Below, one piece after another: positions 40,259-48,737 of a DNA stretch of 64,000 nt. This DNA comes from Hahella sp. CCB-MM4. Lineage in GTDB: Bacteria > Pseudomonadota > Gammaproteobacteria > Pseudomonadales > Oleiphilaceae. The notes under the pieces are model-generated. The model saw only the letters and a program-made list of their open reading frames with translations. It searched no databases and was not told the DNA's origin. Numbering within the stretch: the first letter of the stretch is position 1; each line of letters opens with the position of its first letter. Both the position numbers and the translations under genes were made by a program. The DNA lies in the NCBI RefSeq assembly GCF_002260525.1, contig NZ_MRYI01000001.1, forward strand, positions 124,001-188,000, in the 5' to 3' direction.

Positions 40259-40393
40259 CAAGAGCTTTGACTTTGTTCATGGCGACCAGTTCCCGGGCAG
40301 GACAAACGGGTCAGTCCCTCAACAGAAAAGACGGGGTTTGGCTTAGTGGCCGGCCGGTATATCAACGATTAAAAGCAATACAAGCAACCCACT

Positions 40394-41080
40394 ATGGCCT
40401 ATCGCGAAACTCCCAAAATTGCTGCTCGCAAACAATATATACGCGAGAAGATCCTGCGTTCGGCAGCAGAACTGACTGCTGAACTCGGATTTTCAGGAAC
40501 CTCCGTCTCTGCGATTGCCGCTCGTGCCGGCGTTGCAACCGGCAGTGTTTATCGTTATTTCCCCAACAAGTCTGCATTGTGCACGGAAGTCTTTCGCGCC
40601 GCCACCACTAAAGAAGTCGAACAGGTCAGGTTGGCTCTGGAAGCTCCAGGGAATGTCAGCGGCCGCCTGCAGGCGGCTGTTTCCACCTTTGCCGATCGCG
40701 CCTTGCGGAGTCGCCGCCTGGCATACTCGTTGATAGCCGAGCCAGTGGACCCCCAATTGGATCAGGAGCGGCTGAATTACCGGGAACACTATACCAACCT
40801 GTTCGCGACCACGATCCAGGAAGGCGTAGAATCCGGAGATCTATGCCCACAAAATCCACGAGTTAGTGGCGCCGCTTTGGTAGGGGCACTTGCCGAAGCC
40901 CTGATCGGCCCATTGGCAACGCTGATCAAAGAGCATACCAGCGAAGCCTTCAGCAGCGAGCATCATTGCTCAGAGCAACAGATGATTAATGAAATCACGG
41001 CATTTTGTCTAAGGGCTGTCGGGGTCACCAACATCCCACCACAAACAGCTGCCAATGTCCCACCACAAGCAAAAGTGTGA
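40394..41080 (+). CDS. TetR/AcrR family transcriptional regulator
   Basis: The 228-aa regulator has a clear TetR helix-turn-helix at residues 15-60 (REKILRSAAELTAELGF, then IAARAGVATGSVYRYFPNKS). The ligand domain follows, with an alanine-rich helix (GAALVGALAEALIGPLATL). It is followed 52 bases later by the DsbA-like gene on the same strand, so it may control that gene. The ligand is not deducible. A longer overlapping frame starting at 40231 in another phase is not a gene. Confidence 0.88.
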   Translation: MAYRETPKIAARKQYIREKILRSAAELTAELGFSGTSVSAIAARAGVATGSVYRYFPNKSALCTEVFRAATTKEVEQVRLALEAPGNVSGRLQAAVSTFADRALRSRRLAYSLIAEPVDPQLDQERLNYREHYTNLFATTIQEGVESGDLCPQNPRVSGAALVGALAEALIGPLATLIKEHTSEAFSSEHHCSEQQMINEITAFCLRAVGVTNIPPQTAANVPPQAKV

Positions 41081-41132
41081 CGTGGCTATCAGAATTCAAA
41101 CAAAGCCTGGAAGGCGTTAGAAGAGAATATTT

Positions 41133-42185
41133 ATGGCAAAATCTAAATTATCTGTCCCGCCGATTTACGTCGGCATTATTATGTTTTCCCTTGGACTATT
41201 CGTCGCCACACTTTTGCACTCCGGCAAACTGGGATATTCCTCTGATACGCCGGATGATAACGACACGCTGTTTACCCTGATGAAACAATCATACACGGTC
41301 AAGGACCTCCCCTACCCTCAAGCCAGCGCTGTGTATGCACTTGATCAGGATAACTACGAGCAGAAAGTTCGCCAGGTACAACAGGCAGCACTCACGCTAC
41401 ATCTGGACAAACTGGCTCGTGAGAGCGGCAAGACCCGCGAAGAAGTCCGCAATGAACTGATTGATGTCGAGCCGATTTCAGACGATGAGGTTTCCAGGTT
41501 CTACGAAATTAACAAAGCACAAATCTCACAGCCATTCTATGCCATTAAAGATGCCTTGAAGAACGCATTGAATCGTGACCGCCTGGGCCGGGCTGAGCAG
41601 CGCTTGATTGACGATCTTGTCAGCCAGGGTCTGTTGACTGTAAACCTGACACCGCCAGAAGCACCGTCTGTGTCACTGGATCTGTCGGGTTATCCATCCA
41701 AAGGACCGGAAAATGCCCCTCTGACCATCGCGGAGTTTGCGGATTATCGTTGTCCACACTGCAAAGCAGCTGCGGCAACGCTGAAACAGGTTCAGGAGGA
41801 AAATACCGACCAGGTCAGGCTGGTCATGATTGATTTTCCTATTCTCGGGGATCAATCCCGAACGCTGGCCAGAGCCGCTTTCTGCGCCAACGAGCAGGAG
41901 AAATTCTGGGACTATCATGATGCCTTGTTCGCCAATCAGGCGCGTATCAGTCGCGATGTCGCTCTGGAGCTGGCAACAGAGCTGGGCATGGATGCGGAGA
42001 AACTTTCCACCTGTATTGATGCAGAAAAGAGCGAACAGCAACTTAAGCGCTCCACCGCCCAAGCCACCAAACTGGGGCTGACCGGCACTCCAGCCATTTT
42101 TATCAATGGCATTGCCTACCGTGGCGGTGATTTGGAAAATGCATTGAAAGACCATATTAAAGCAGCATTGGGCACCTCGAACTGA
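41133..42185 (+). CDS. Membrane-anchored DsbA-family thioredoxin protein with helical N-terminal domain
   Basis: The 350-aa protein has one N-terminal TM helix (about 10-28, YVGIIMFSLGLFVATLL) and is predicted to face the periplasm. Residues ~45-165 are helical and charged, recalling the SurA/PrsA-type substrate-binding part (weak inference). Residues ~190-350 form a DsbA/BdbD-like thioredoxin domain with a CPHC active site (near residue 207), the helical insertion typical of DsbA, and the cis-proline loop GTPAIFINGIAYRGG. A disulfide oxidase or isomerase acting on exported proteins is likely. It is a second DsbA-type protein besides the one at 19766-20410, and lies downstream of a TetR gene. 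Confidence 0.85.
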   Translation: MAKSKLSVPPIYVGIIMFSLGLFVATLLHSGKLGYSSDTPDDNDTLFTLMKQSYTVKDLPYPQASAVYALDQDNYEQKVRQVQQAALTLHLDKLARESGKTREEVRNELIDVEPISDDEVSRFYEINKAQISQPFYAIKDALKNALNRDRLGRAEQRLIDDLVSQGLLTVNLTPPEAPSVSLDLSGYPSKGPENAPLTIAEFADYRCPHCKAAAATLKQVQEENTDQVRLVMIDFPILGDQSRTLARAAFCANEQEKFWDYHDALFANQARISRDVALELATELGMDAEKLSTCIDAEKSEQQLKRSTAQATKLGLTGTPAIFINGIAYRGGDLENALKDHIKAALGTSN

Positions 42186-42228
42186 TCGGGGTGTCATCAC
42201 ACGCCCAATCAGAAAGTAATCTGTGACT

Positions 42229-42510
42229 ATGGAAATACGTCTGGTTCAAGTCGGACTACATTTGGAAGGCTGCCTGTCTCTTAAGGAGAAAAGGCAGCGC
42301 CTTTCAGGTCTTAAGACCCGTCTGGGCCAGTTGGCCCAGTATGCTATCTGCGAAAGCGATCATGCTGATCTGCCCCAATCTGCGGAATGGAGCATCGTTG
42401 TACTGGCTCCAAATAACGCGTCAATGTCCCGGCATCTGAGTCAGCTGGAGCAAATGATCATCGAATCTCTGGACGCTCGCATCACCCATTTCGAACAACA
42501 GCCTCTGTAG
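42229..42510 (+). CDS. DUF503 (YlxP-like) small protein
   Basis: The 93-aa protein has the DUF503 pattern: a beta-strand start (IRLVQVGLHLEGCLSLKEKR), the conserved S-L-K-x-K-R segment, and WSIVVLAPNNASMSRHLSQL. In other bacteria DUF503 proteins are linked to ribosome biogenesis and lie near nusA-rbfA. Here the gene instead follows the DsbA-like gene by 43 bases. The start is uncertain: ATG at 42229 or GTG at 42223, neither with a strong ribosome-binding site. Confidence 0.78.
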   Translation: MEIRLVQVGLHLEGCLSLKEKRQRLSGLKTRLGQLAQYAICESDHADLPQSAEWSIVVLAPNNASMSRHLSQLEQMIIESLDARITHFEQQPL

Positions 42511-42613
42511 CCTCCTCCCGCTGCCTCTGGAAGCAATCCCTGCCACTGTCTATACTTGGCGCTCGTCCTCGAGCATTACCGCAAATAAAGCGGTTCGGTA
42601 AGGAAGTCCAGAT

Positions 42614-44263
42614 ATGGGTAAAAAAGTCGCCAAAGCCAGCCTGGAGAGCATGTATCGAGTTTTCACGATACCTGAAGCACCAGAATCTACTTTAGGCCGC
42701 ATCGATAAAGAAATCTCAGAGAACCTGGCGGGTTTTCTGCAAGAGCATATTGTTGCTGTGGAAAAAGACTTGGCTGACATGCAGCTGGATTTCTCCGACT
42801 CCAGTATTCCTGAAGATCCGGTTTTTGTCTCCGAACATACGGAATTCCTGTTGGACAAGCTGGTAGCACAGTCTGTGCACACAGCTTCCCCCAGCTTTGT
42901 CGGGCATATGACGTCGGCACTCCCCTACTTCATGCTGCCGCTATCCAAAATCATGATCGCCCTGAACCAGAATCTGGTAAAGACGGAAACTTCCAAAGCC
43001 TTCACACCGCTTGAACGTCAAGTCATCGGAATGCTCCATCGTCTTGTCTATGACGAGGATGACCGTTTCTATCAGGAGAATATGCACAACAGTAATGTTG
43101 CACTGGGTAGCATGTGCTCAGGTGGTACGGTGGCCAACATCACGGCCCTATGGGTCGCCCGTAACCGCTGTTTCCCCGCCAGAGAAGGATTTAAGGGGGT
43201 TCGGCGCTCAGGCATGTTCCAGGCGCTCAAGCATTATGGCTTTGAAGATGCTGTCGTCCTGGTTTCCAGCCGCGGGCATTACTCTCTGAGCAAGTCCGCT
43301 GACCTGCTGGGGCTTGGCAGTGACAACATCATTGCCATTCCGACGGATCTGGACAATAAGATTGATCTGGAGGCACTGCGCGCCACCTGTCGTGACCTGA
43401 GCGCCAGAAAGATCAGGATTATCAGCCTGGTAGGCATTGCCGGCACCACCGAAACCGGCAATGTCGACCCTCTGGATGCTATGGCGGATATTGCTGCTGA
43501 ATTCGACACCCATTTTCATGTAGACGCCGCCTGGGGTGGACCAACCCTGTTTTCGAAAACCCATCGTCCTTTGATGAATGGTATCGAACGGGCAGATTCG
43601 GTCACCATGGATGCACACAAACAATTGTATGTTCCCATGGGAGCCGGTCTGGTGGTGTTTAAAGATCCAACATTGCCCAACGCCATTGAACATCACGCAC
43701 AATACATTATCCGCAAAGGTTCCCGTGACCTGGGCAGCAGAACCCTGGAAGGCTCTCGCCCCGGTATGGCGATGCTGATTCAGTCTGGGTTGAAGATTAT
43801 CGGCCGCACCGGCTATGAAATTCTGATCGACCAGGGAATTGCCAAAGCCCGGAAGTTTGCCGAATTAATTGAGAACGACCCGGACTTTGAACTGATCAGC
43901 GCACCGGAATTGAATATACTGACCTACCGCTATTGTCCTCCATGGACCAGGCAGGCACTACAGACCTCTACTCCTGAAAAGGCCGCAGCGATCCATGAAT
44001 GTCTGGGAAGGATTACCAAAGCTCTGCAGAAGACCCAGCGGGAAAGAGGCAAATCCTTTGTTTCGCGGACCCGCCTGAACCCGAAGAAGTATCAGGGGCA
44101 GGATTGCATTGTGTTTCGTGTCGTGCTGGCGAATCCATTGACCACTCTGGATATCCTGAAAGGCATCTTGGAAGAACAGAAACAACTGGCTGCCGAGCCC
44201 TTCTTGGCAGACCGCATGACGGAGCTTCGCTCAATTTGCGGCCAATCAGCCGAACAACTGTAA
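42614..44263 (+). CDS. panP: PLP-dependent aspartate 1-decarboxylase (PanP type)
   Basis: The 549-aa protein is a group II pyridoxal-phosphate decarboxylase. The PLP-binding region is HVDAAWGGPTLF, and the Schiff-base lysine is in MDAHKQLYVPMGAG, the form seen in PanP-type enzymes rather than classical glutamate decarboxylase. An earlier substrate/cofactor region is NSNVALGSMCSGGTVANI. PanP makes beta-alanine for pantothenate in gammaproteobacteria lacking PanD. Its presence fits with coaBC and coaD elsewhere in the window. A glutamate or other amino-acid decarboxylase is the alternative. AAGGAAG lies before the start. It is followed by an unknown small gene 119 bases later. Confidence 0.82.
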   Translation: MGKKVAKASLESMYRVFTIPEAPESTLGRIDKEISENLAGFLQEHIVAVEKDLADMQLDFSDSSIPEDPVFVSEHTEFLLDKLVAQSVHTASPSFVGHMTSALPYFMLPLSKIMIALNQNLVKTETSKAFTPLERQVIGMLHRLVYDEDDRFYQENMHNSNVALGSMCSGGTVANITALWVARNRCFPAREGFKGVRRSGMFQALKHYGFEDAVVLVSSRGHYSLSKSADLLGLGSDNIIAIPTDLDNKIDLEALRATCRDLSARKIRIISLVGIAGTTETGNVDPLDAMADIAAEFDTHFHVDAAWGGPTLFSKTHRPLMNGIERADSVTMDAHKQLYVPMGAGLVVFKDPTLPNAIEHHAQYIIRKGSRDLGSRTLEGSRPGMAMLIQSGLKIIGRTGYEILIDQGIAKARKFAELIENDPDFELISAPELNILTYRYCPPWTRQALQTSTPEKAAAIHECLGRITKALQKTQRERGKSFVSRTRLNPKKYQGQDCIVFRVVLANPLTTLDILKGILEEQKQLAAEPFLADRMTELRSICGQSAEQL

Positions 44264-44382
44264 AAACAGGTTAAATCTCCTGATATATCTGTAACATATG
44301 GGTCTGGTCGCCCTCCCGGTCCAATTTTTTCTGCTACTATGAAATCGACCTTACCCATAGTTGTATCTCCCGGGGGAAAAAT

Positions 44383-44751
44383 ATGCGTCTGGATTTTGCT
44401 GAACCGCTGTATTCCGATCCAAAGTTCTGCGCACTAATTCATAGTGACGGCAAGCGAGTGGAAGTCCACCTGGTTGCCGGAGACGAACATTTCTACCTTG
44501 TTGCCCTGTCAGGGTTGCCTAACCGTCCGGCAAGCCGCAGTAAAGTACAAGGCCCCTATATCAGCCAGCCTCAGGCCAAAGCTGCGATGAATGCTATCGT
44601 AAACTCGCTGCTGGAGAGGGGGTTTGAACAACTGGTGGCAGCAAAGCCTATCTGGACCCTGCAGGTTAAGGCTGAAATGAAAGCCATCGATCACGAGCGC
44701 AGCATGCATTTGGGTAACTATCGCTTTAACCCTGATGATGTCTATTTCTAG
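44383..44751 (+). CDS. Conserved-looking small protein of unknown function
   Basis: The 122-aa soluble protein starts MRLDFAEPLYSDPKFCALI and ends YRFNPDDVYF. It has no signal peptide, membrane segment or motif I recognise. The composition is ordinary, with a beta-rich first half and a helical middle (SQPQAKAAMNAIVNSLLERG). The start is well supported by a GGGGG-A-rich site. It is on the same strand between panP and ytoQ. The function is not known. Confidence 0.6.
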   Translation: MRLDFAEPLYSDPKFCALIHSDGKRVEVHLVAGDEHFYLVALSGLPNRPASRSKVQGPYISQPQAKAAMNAIVNSLLERGFEQLVAAKPIWTLQVKAEMKAIDHERSMHLGNYRFNPDDVYF

Positions 44752-44842
44752 GGTTTCGCACGACGACCTTCGACCAGGCCTTGCCGCTTGAAGACAACAG
44801 CGTTAAGGTGGCCCTCCTGCCAACACAACCGGAGAGCCCTAC

Positions 44843-45289
44843 ATGCACTGGAATGTTTATCTATCAGGTGAAATTCATACCGACTGGCGTGACCAGATTA
44901 TTGCGGGAGCCGAAGCAGCAGAGCTTCCTATCGATTTCTACTCCGCGGTAACCAATCATGAAGCCAGTGACGATGTTGGAGACAACATCCTGGGGCCGGA
45001 ATCACAGCCTTTCTGGAAAGATAATAAATCCGCCAAGATCAATGCCATTCGCATTCAGACGCTGATCCAGCAGGCGGATATCGTTGTCGTGCGTTTCGGT
45101 GACAAATACAAACAATGGAACGCTGCCTTTGATGCCGGTTATGCCTCTGCTCTCGGTAAACCGGTTATCACGCTGCACGACGAATCCCTGATCCACCCCC
45201 TCAAAGAGGTCAACGCTGCCGCAATGGCCTGGGCTCAGACGCCGCAGCAGGTGGTGGAAATTCTGAAATATACACTGACGCAGAAATAA
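44843..45289 (+). CDS. ytoQ: YtoQ family protein
   Basis: The 148-aa protein resembles the YtoQ family of Bacillus and many proteobacteria: MHWNVYLSGEIHTDWRD at the N terminus, FYSAVTNHEASDDVGDNIL, and a C-terminal part YASALGKPVITLHDESLIHPL. The fold is nucleoside-2-deoxyribosyltransferase-like, so a nucleotide or nucleoside ligand is plausible, but no activity is established. A CGGAGAG element lies before the ATG. It is convergent with the alpha-E gene, with a perfect hairpin between. Confidence 0.85.
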   Translation: MHWNVYLSGEIHTDWRDQIIAGAEAAELPIDFYSAVTNHEASDDVGDNILGPESQPFWKDNKSAKINAIRIQTLIQQADIVVVRFGDKYKQWNAAFDAGYASALGKPVITLHDESLIHPLKEVNAAAMAWAQTPQQVVEILKYTLTQK

Positions 45290-45312
45290 CCTATTACCAG
45301 TAACCAGTTATC

Positions 45313-45340
45313 GGTAACGGGGAATCTGTACCCCGTTACC
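45313..45340. terminator. Hairpin between convergent ytoQ and alpha-E genes
   Basis: A perfect 10-bp stem ggtaacgggg/ccccgttacc (45313-45322 and 45331-45340) with an 8-base loop lies in the 92-base convergent gap. It is very stable but followed by only a short TT, so a terminator call is probable, not certain. Confidence 0.55.
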
Positions 45341-45381
45341 TTCGCGAATTATCCTGGACTTCTGCCCTCATGCCTCTTCTC

Positions 45382-46335
45382 TTATGCCACTTCCTGACTT
45401 TGGCTTTGAGTTTGGGAGGGCGCACCGAAATAAGCGTTGGTCACTTCATCATGGATCTGGGCAAATCCTATCTGTAGCTGATCCATCGCCGTCTGCAGTT
45501 CTGCCTGCTTCAGCTTGCTGATATCCATATTATCCAACTGCCGCTTCACCCGATGCACGACCAGCAAAGTATTCTCATGGTTCGGCAGGGAATCCAGACT
45601 AAACTCCAGTTCACTCATACAGCGGGCAATGGCCCTTGGGAACACTTTGGACTGGATCAGGAAGCGCAACACATCCTGACGCTGAATGCGAACCTGCATT
45701 TCCCTTCGATACATCTGATAGCCCGTCAGGGACTTCAGCACACTCATCCACTGCAGATTGTCGTAGGTCGCTTTGGTCATGGTCGCATCCGGCACCAGGT
45801 TAGCGGACCGGGTATCGATAATCCGGCTGGTCATGTCGGCCCGCTCAAGACTGCGGCCGATTTTCAGGAAGGTGTAACCCGCATCATGGTTCAAAGTGCC
45901 GGACAGCGTTCCTGCAATGTTCTGGCACTGGGTGATGATTTCGTGCAGAAACGGATAACGACCACGCTTGGTCAATGCCTGCTGGGAATGGTCCTTGGCA
46001 TGCAGGTAAGTAGTGTTGATCGTTTCCCATACCTCCCGGGGGATCACATCCCGAATGGTCCGGGCGTTTTCCCGGGCATTAGCCAGACTGGAAAATATGG
46101 AAACATGGCTACTGGTGTCGCTGATAAGAAATTTGAGGACTGAACGCTCTTCAAGATCCCCTTCATAACCTTCACCGGCGCCGGTGATTGCAACCAACTG
46201 TCCCCAGATAGGTGACAATCCCTTGGGCAGATCGAGGGTCAGGTTGGCATTGACATTGATAAGCCGTGCCATATCTTCCGCCCGCTCAAGATACCGGGCC
46301 ATCCAGTATATATTGCCTGCTACACGCGCTAACAT
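45382..46335 (-). CDS. Alpha-E domain protein (DUF403)
   Basis: The 317-aa all-helical protein is of the alpha-E family. The family signature is at the N terminus (ARVAGNIYWMARYLERAEDMARLI), followed by long helices (FLKIGRSLERADMTSRIID). Alpha-E proteins travel with circularly permuted ATP-grasp ligases and transglutaminases and are thought to act with them on peptides, but no catalytic role is proven. The start at 46335 is set by GGAGG six bases upstream, and the longer frame to 46380 has no support. It is the last gene of the cluster, beginning one base after the ATP-grasp stop. A second copy is fused to ATP-grasp in the 48673-51180 gene. Confidence 0.92.
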   Translation of the reverse strand: MLARVAGNIYWMARYLERAEDMARLINVNANLTLDLPKGLSPIWGQLVAITGAGEGYEGDLEERSVLKFLISDTSSHVSIFSSLANARENARTIRDVIPREVWETINTTYLHAKDHSQQALTKRGRYPFLHEIITQCQNIAGTLSGTLNHDAGYTFLKIGRSLERADMTSRIIDTRSANLVPDATMTKATYDNLQWMSVLKSLTGYQMYRREMQVRIQRQDVLRFLIQSKVFPRAIARCMSELEFSLDSLPNHENTLLVVHRVKRQLDNMDISKLKQAELQTAMDQLQIGFAQIHDEVTNAYFGAPSQTQSQSQEVA

Positions 46336-46336
46336 T

Positions 46337-47788
46337 TCATGCCTCCTCGTCGATAATCCAGGTGTCCTTACTACCGCCACCCTGAGATGAATTCACCACC
46401 AGCGATCCCTTACGCAGAGCTACACGGGTTAATCCACCGGTAGTGACGTAGGTCTGGTTGCTGGAAAGAATAAAGGGCCTCATATCCACGTGGCGAGGCT
46501 CCGCATTGCCATCGATCAGAGTGGGTACGGTGCTGAGATTCAATGTCGGCTGAGCAATATAATTGCGAGGATCTGACTTGATCAGTTCGGCAAACTTCTC
46601 CCGTTCCTTCTTAGTGGAATTGGGGCCGACCAGCATTCCGTACCCACCGGATTCATTGGCAGGTTTCACCACCAGTTCCTCCAGGTGTTCCAGTACGTAC
46701 TTACGGTCATCGTCCTTCATACAGAGATAGGTGGGGACATTTGGCAATATGATCTCTTCGCCGAGGTAATACTTGATCATCTCAGGCACGAATGCGTATA
46801 CGACTTTGTCGTCTGCCACGCCGGCACCGGGTGCGTTGGCCAGCGCCACATTGCCTTTCAACCAAGCCCGCATCAGTCCGGGAACCCCCAGCACAGAGTC
46901 AGAATTAAAGGCCTCCGGATCCAGAAAAAGATCGTCGATCCGGCGATAGATGACATCGACCAGCTCCAGGCCGTATATGGTCCTCATGTATACGCAGTCG
47001 TCATCTCCCACGACCAGGTCAGAGCCTTCCACCAGCTCACAACCCATCTGTTGTGCCAGATAGGCATGCTCAAAATAGGCCGAATTATAAATTCCGGGGG
47101 TTAATACCACGACCTGGGGGTACTCAGCGGGTCTTGGGGACAAAGCTGCCAGTGTATCGAACAACTGAGAGGGGTAATCATCTACCGGCAGGATGCTGTA
47201 GTCGCTGAACAAGTCAGCAAACACCCGCTTCATGACCTGACGGTTTTCCAACAGATAGGACACTCCGGACGGTACCCGCAGATTGTCCTCCAGCACATAG
47301 ATCTGGCCATCCGCATGACGCACCAGATCGGATCCGCAAATATGCGCCCAGATACCATGGGCCGGACTCATGCCGATACATTGCTTGCGGAAGTTTTTGG
47401 ATTTGGATAGTAGTTCTTTGGGGAAAACCTTGTCCTTGACGATCTTCTGATCGTGGTACAGGTCATCAATGAACATATTGAGAGCTTTGACCCGCTGTTT
47501 CAATCCAGCGTCCACCACATCCCATTCCTTGCGGCTCATGATCCTGGGAATAATATCGAAAGGCCACTGCCGGTCGATGGATCCCCCTTCCTGATCGTAA
47601 ACGGTAAAGGTGATGCCCATTTCCTTGATGGACAATTCAGCGGTAGCCTTCAGTCGCTCCAGCTCGGCATCTTCAAGTTCCGCCATATGGGCGGCCAATA
47701 CCTTGGCAACGGATCTGGGTCGACCTTTCTCATCAATCAACTCATCATATAGTTTCGGATACTTATAATCTTTCCACTTAATGCCCAT
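46337..47788 (-). CDS. Circularly permuted ATP-grasp protein (COG2308; DUF404/DUF407)
   Basis: This is a 483-aa predicted ATP-dependent carboxylate-amine ligase. Hallmarks seen are GMSPAHGIWAHICGSDLVRHADGQIYVLEDNLRVPSG in residues ~135-175, the VDVIYRRIDD segment, and the glycine-rich nucleotide loop VVKPANESGGYGMLVGP near 375. Substrate is unknown; by family these ligases are proposed to join amino acids or peptides. The start at 47788 has GAGGAG upstream, and the upstream transglutaminase gene overlaps it by 11 bases. It is followed directly by the separate alpha-E gene. The same module occurs fused to alpha-E in 48673-51180. Confidence 0.92.
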   Translation of the reverse strand: MGIKWKDYKYPKLYDELIDEKGRPRSVAKVLAAHMAELEDAELERLKATAELSIKEMGITFTVYDQEGGSIDRQWPFDIIPRIMSRKEWDVVDAGLKQRVKALNMFIDDLYHDQKIVKDKVFPKELLSKSKNFRKQCIGMSPAHGIWAHICGSDLVRHADGQIYVLEDNLRVPSGVSYLLENRQVMKRVFADLFSDYSILPVDDYPSQLFDTLAALSPRPAEYPQVVVLTPGIYNSAYFEHAYLAQQMGCELVEGSDLVVGDDDCVYMRTIYGLELVDVIYRRIDDLFLDPEAFNSDSVLGVPGLMRAWLKGNVALANAPGAGVADDKVVYAFVPEMIKYYLGEEIILPNVPTYLCMKDDDRKYVLEHLEELVVKPANESGGYGMLVGPNSTKKEREKFAELIKSDPRNYIAQPTLNLSTVPTLIDGNAEPRHVDMRPFILSSNQTYVTTGGLTRVALRKGSLVVNSSQGGGSKDTWIIDEEA

Positions 47789-48737
47789 AGGACAGCTCCT
47801 CGCGGCTGATTCGCTCCAAAGTTACGGCTACTTCCGGTTGCTGTTGGCCAGCACCGTAGCAAACTCCCTTTAAGGGAGGCACATCACTGTAGTCGCGGCC
47901 GACGGCCACGATCACGTGTTCATCTTGCACCCACATATTGTTGGTCGGATCCACATGCATCCATCCGTAGTCGGGCACATGCAAGGCGACCCAGGCATGG
48001 GAGGCATCCGATCCCTGCCGCTTTTCTTCACCTTTTGGCGGGTAAGTCATCACATACCCGCTGACATAAGCGGCCACCAAACCCAGGCTGCGTAAACCGG
48101 AAACCGCCAGGTGCGCAAAGTCCTGACAGACTCCCTTGCGGATTTCCAGAAACTCGCCAAGCGTAGTGTCCACCTGAGTAGCTCCGGATTCGTATTTGAA
48201 GTCCTTATGTATCCTGCCGGCAAAATCCAATAGCGCTTCCGCGACTGGACGACCTGGAGTGAAACTGCTCAAGGCATAATCCCGGGCTTCATCATGGAAG
48301 GGAACCATCGGGCTTGGATAAGCAAAGGAACACAATTCCATCTGCTGGCGCCCTTGTAATGATTTATAGGTCATCTGTTCCCAGGGCTTTTCACAGGACG
48401 GGTTAAAAGGCTTCGGAGAGCGCCCGACGACTGCTTCGCTGGTCACTTTTAACTGCTGATGGGGTTTATGAACCTCAAAATAGTGGACCCTGTTACCGAA
48501 ACTATCCGTCTGCACATGCTGGAATCTGGGCTTGGGATCAATGCGAACCCGGTGTTCGAGGACCTGCTGCTCCAATCGGACCAAGGGGGCCAGCCAGGCT
48601 TTGTTATAGGCCAGCGAGGCCAGCCCCGGGTATCGATACAGGGTTTCGTGTCGCACCCGAATATAGGTAACCTCAGCGCATGAATCGGGTAATGGGCTGG
48701 GCGTGTTTGAAGTATTGGTGTTCAATGTCGAGTCCAA
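47778..48737 (-). CDS. Transglutaminase-like protein (cysteine peptidase fold)
   Basis: The ~319-aa protein has a bacterial transglutaminase N-terminal beta domain (IRVRHETLYRYPGL) and a transglutaminase core with the catalytic triad Cys (RKGVCQDFAH), His (SDASHAWVALH) and Asp (MHVDPTNN). In this context it may cleave or form amide bonds in the peptide made by the ATP-grasp/amidoligase partners. No in-frame ATG exists near the N terminus. The candidates are TTG at 48737 or 48725 and GTG at 48656, so the start is uncertain. The longest form overlaps the 3' end of the ATP-grasp/alpha-E fusion gene by 65 bases, implying coupling. Confidence 0.88.
   Translation of the reverse strand: MDSTLNTNTSNTPSPLPDSCAEVTYIRVRHETLYRYPGLASLAYNKAWLAPLVRLEQQVLEHRVRIDPKPRFQHVQTDSFGNRVHYFEVHKPHQQLKVTSEAVVGRSPKPFNPSCEKPWEQMTYKSLQGRQQMELCSFAYPSPMVPFHDEARDYALSSFTPGRPVAEALLDFAGRIHKDFKYESGATQVDTTLGEFLEIRKGVCQDFAHLAVSGLRSLGLVAAYVSGYVMTYPPKGEEKRQGSDASHAWVALHVPDYGWMHVDPTNNMWVQDEHVIVAVGRDYSDVPPLKGVCYGAGQQQPEVAVTLERISREELSYGH

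Noticed and set aside
40231-40482. 83-aa plus-strand frame overlapping the tetR start
   Set aside because: Different phase from the tetR gene, starts at a TTG inside the candidate promoter, and has no ribosome-binding site.
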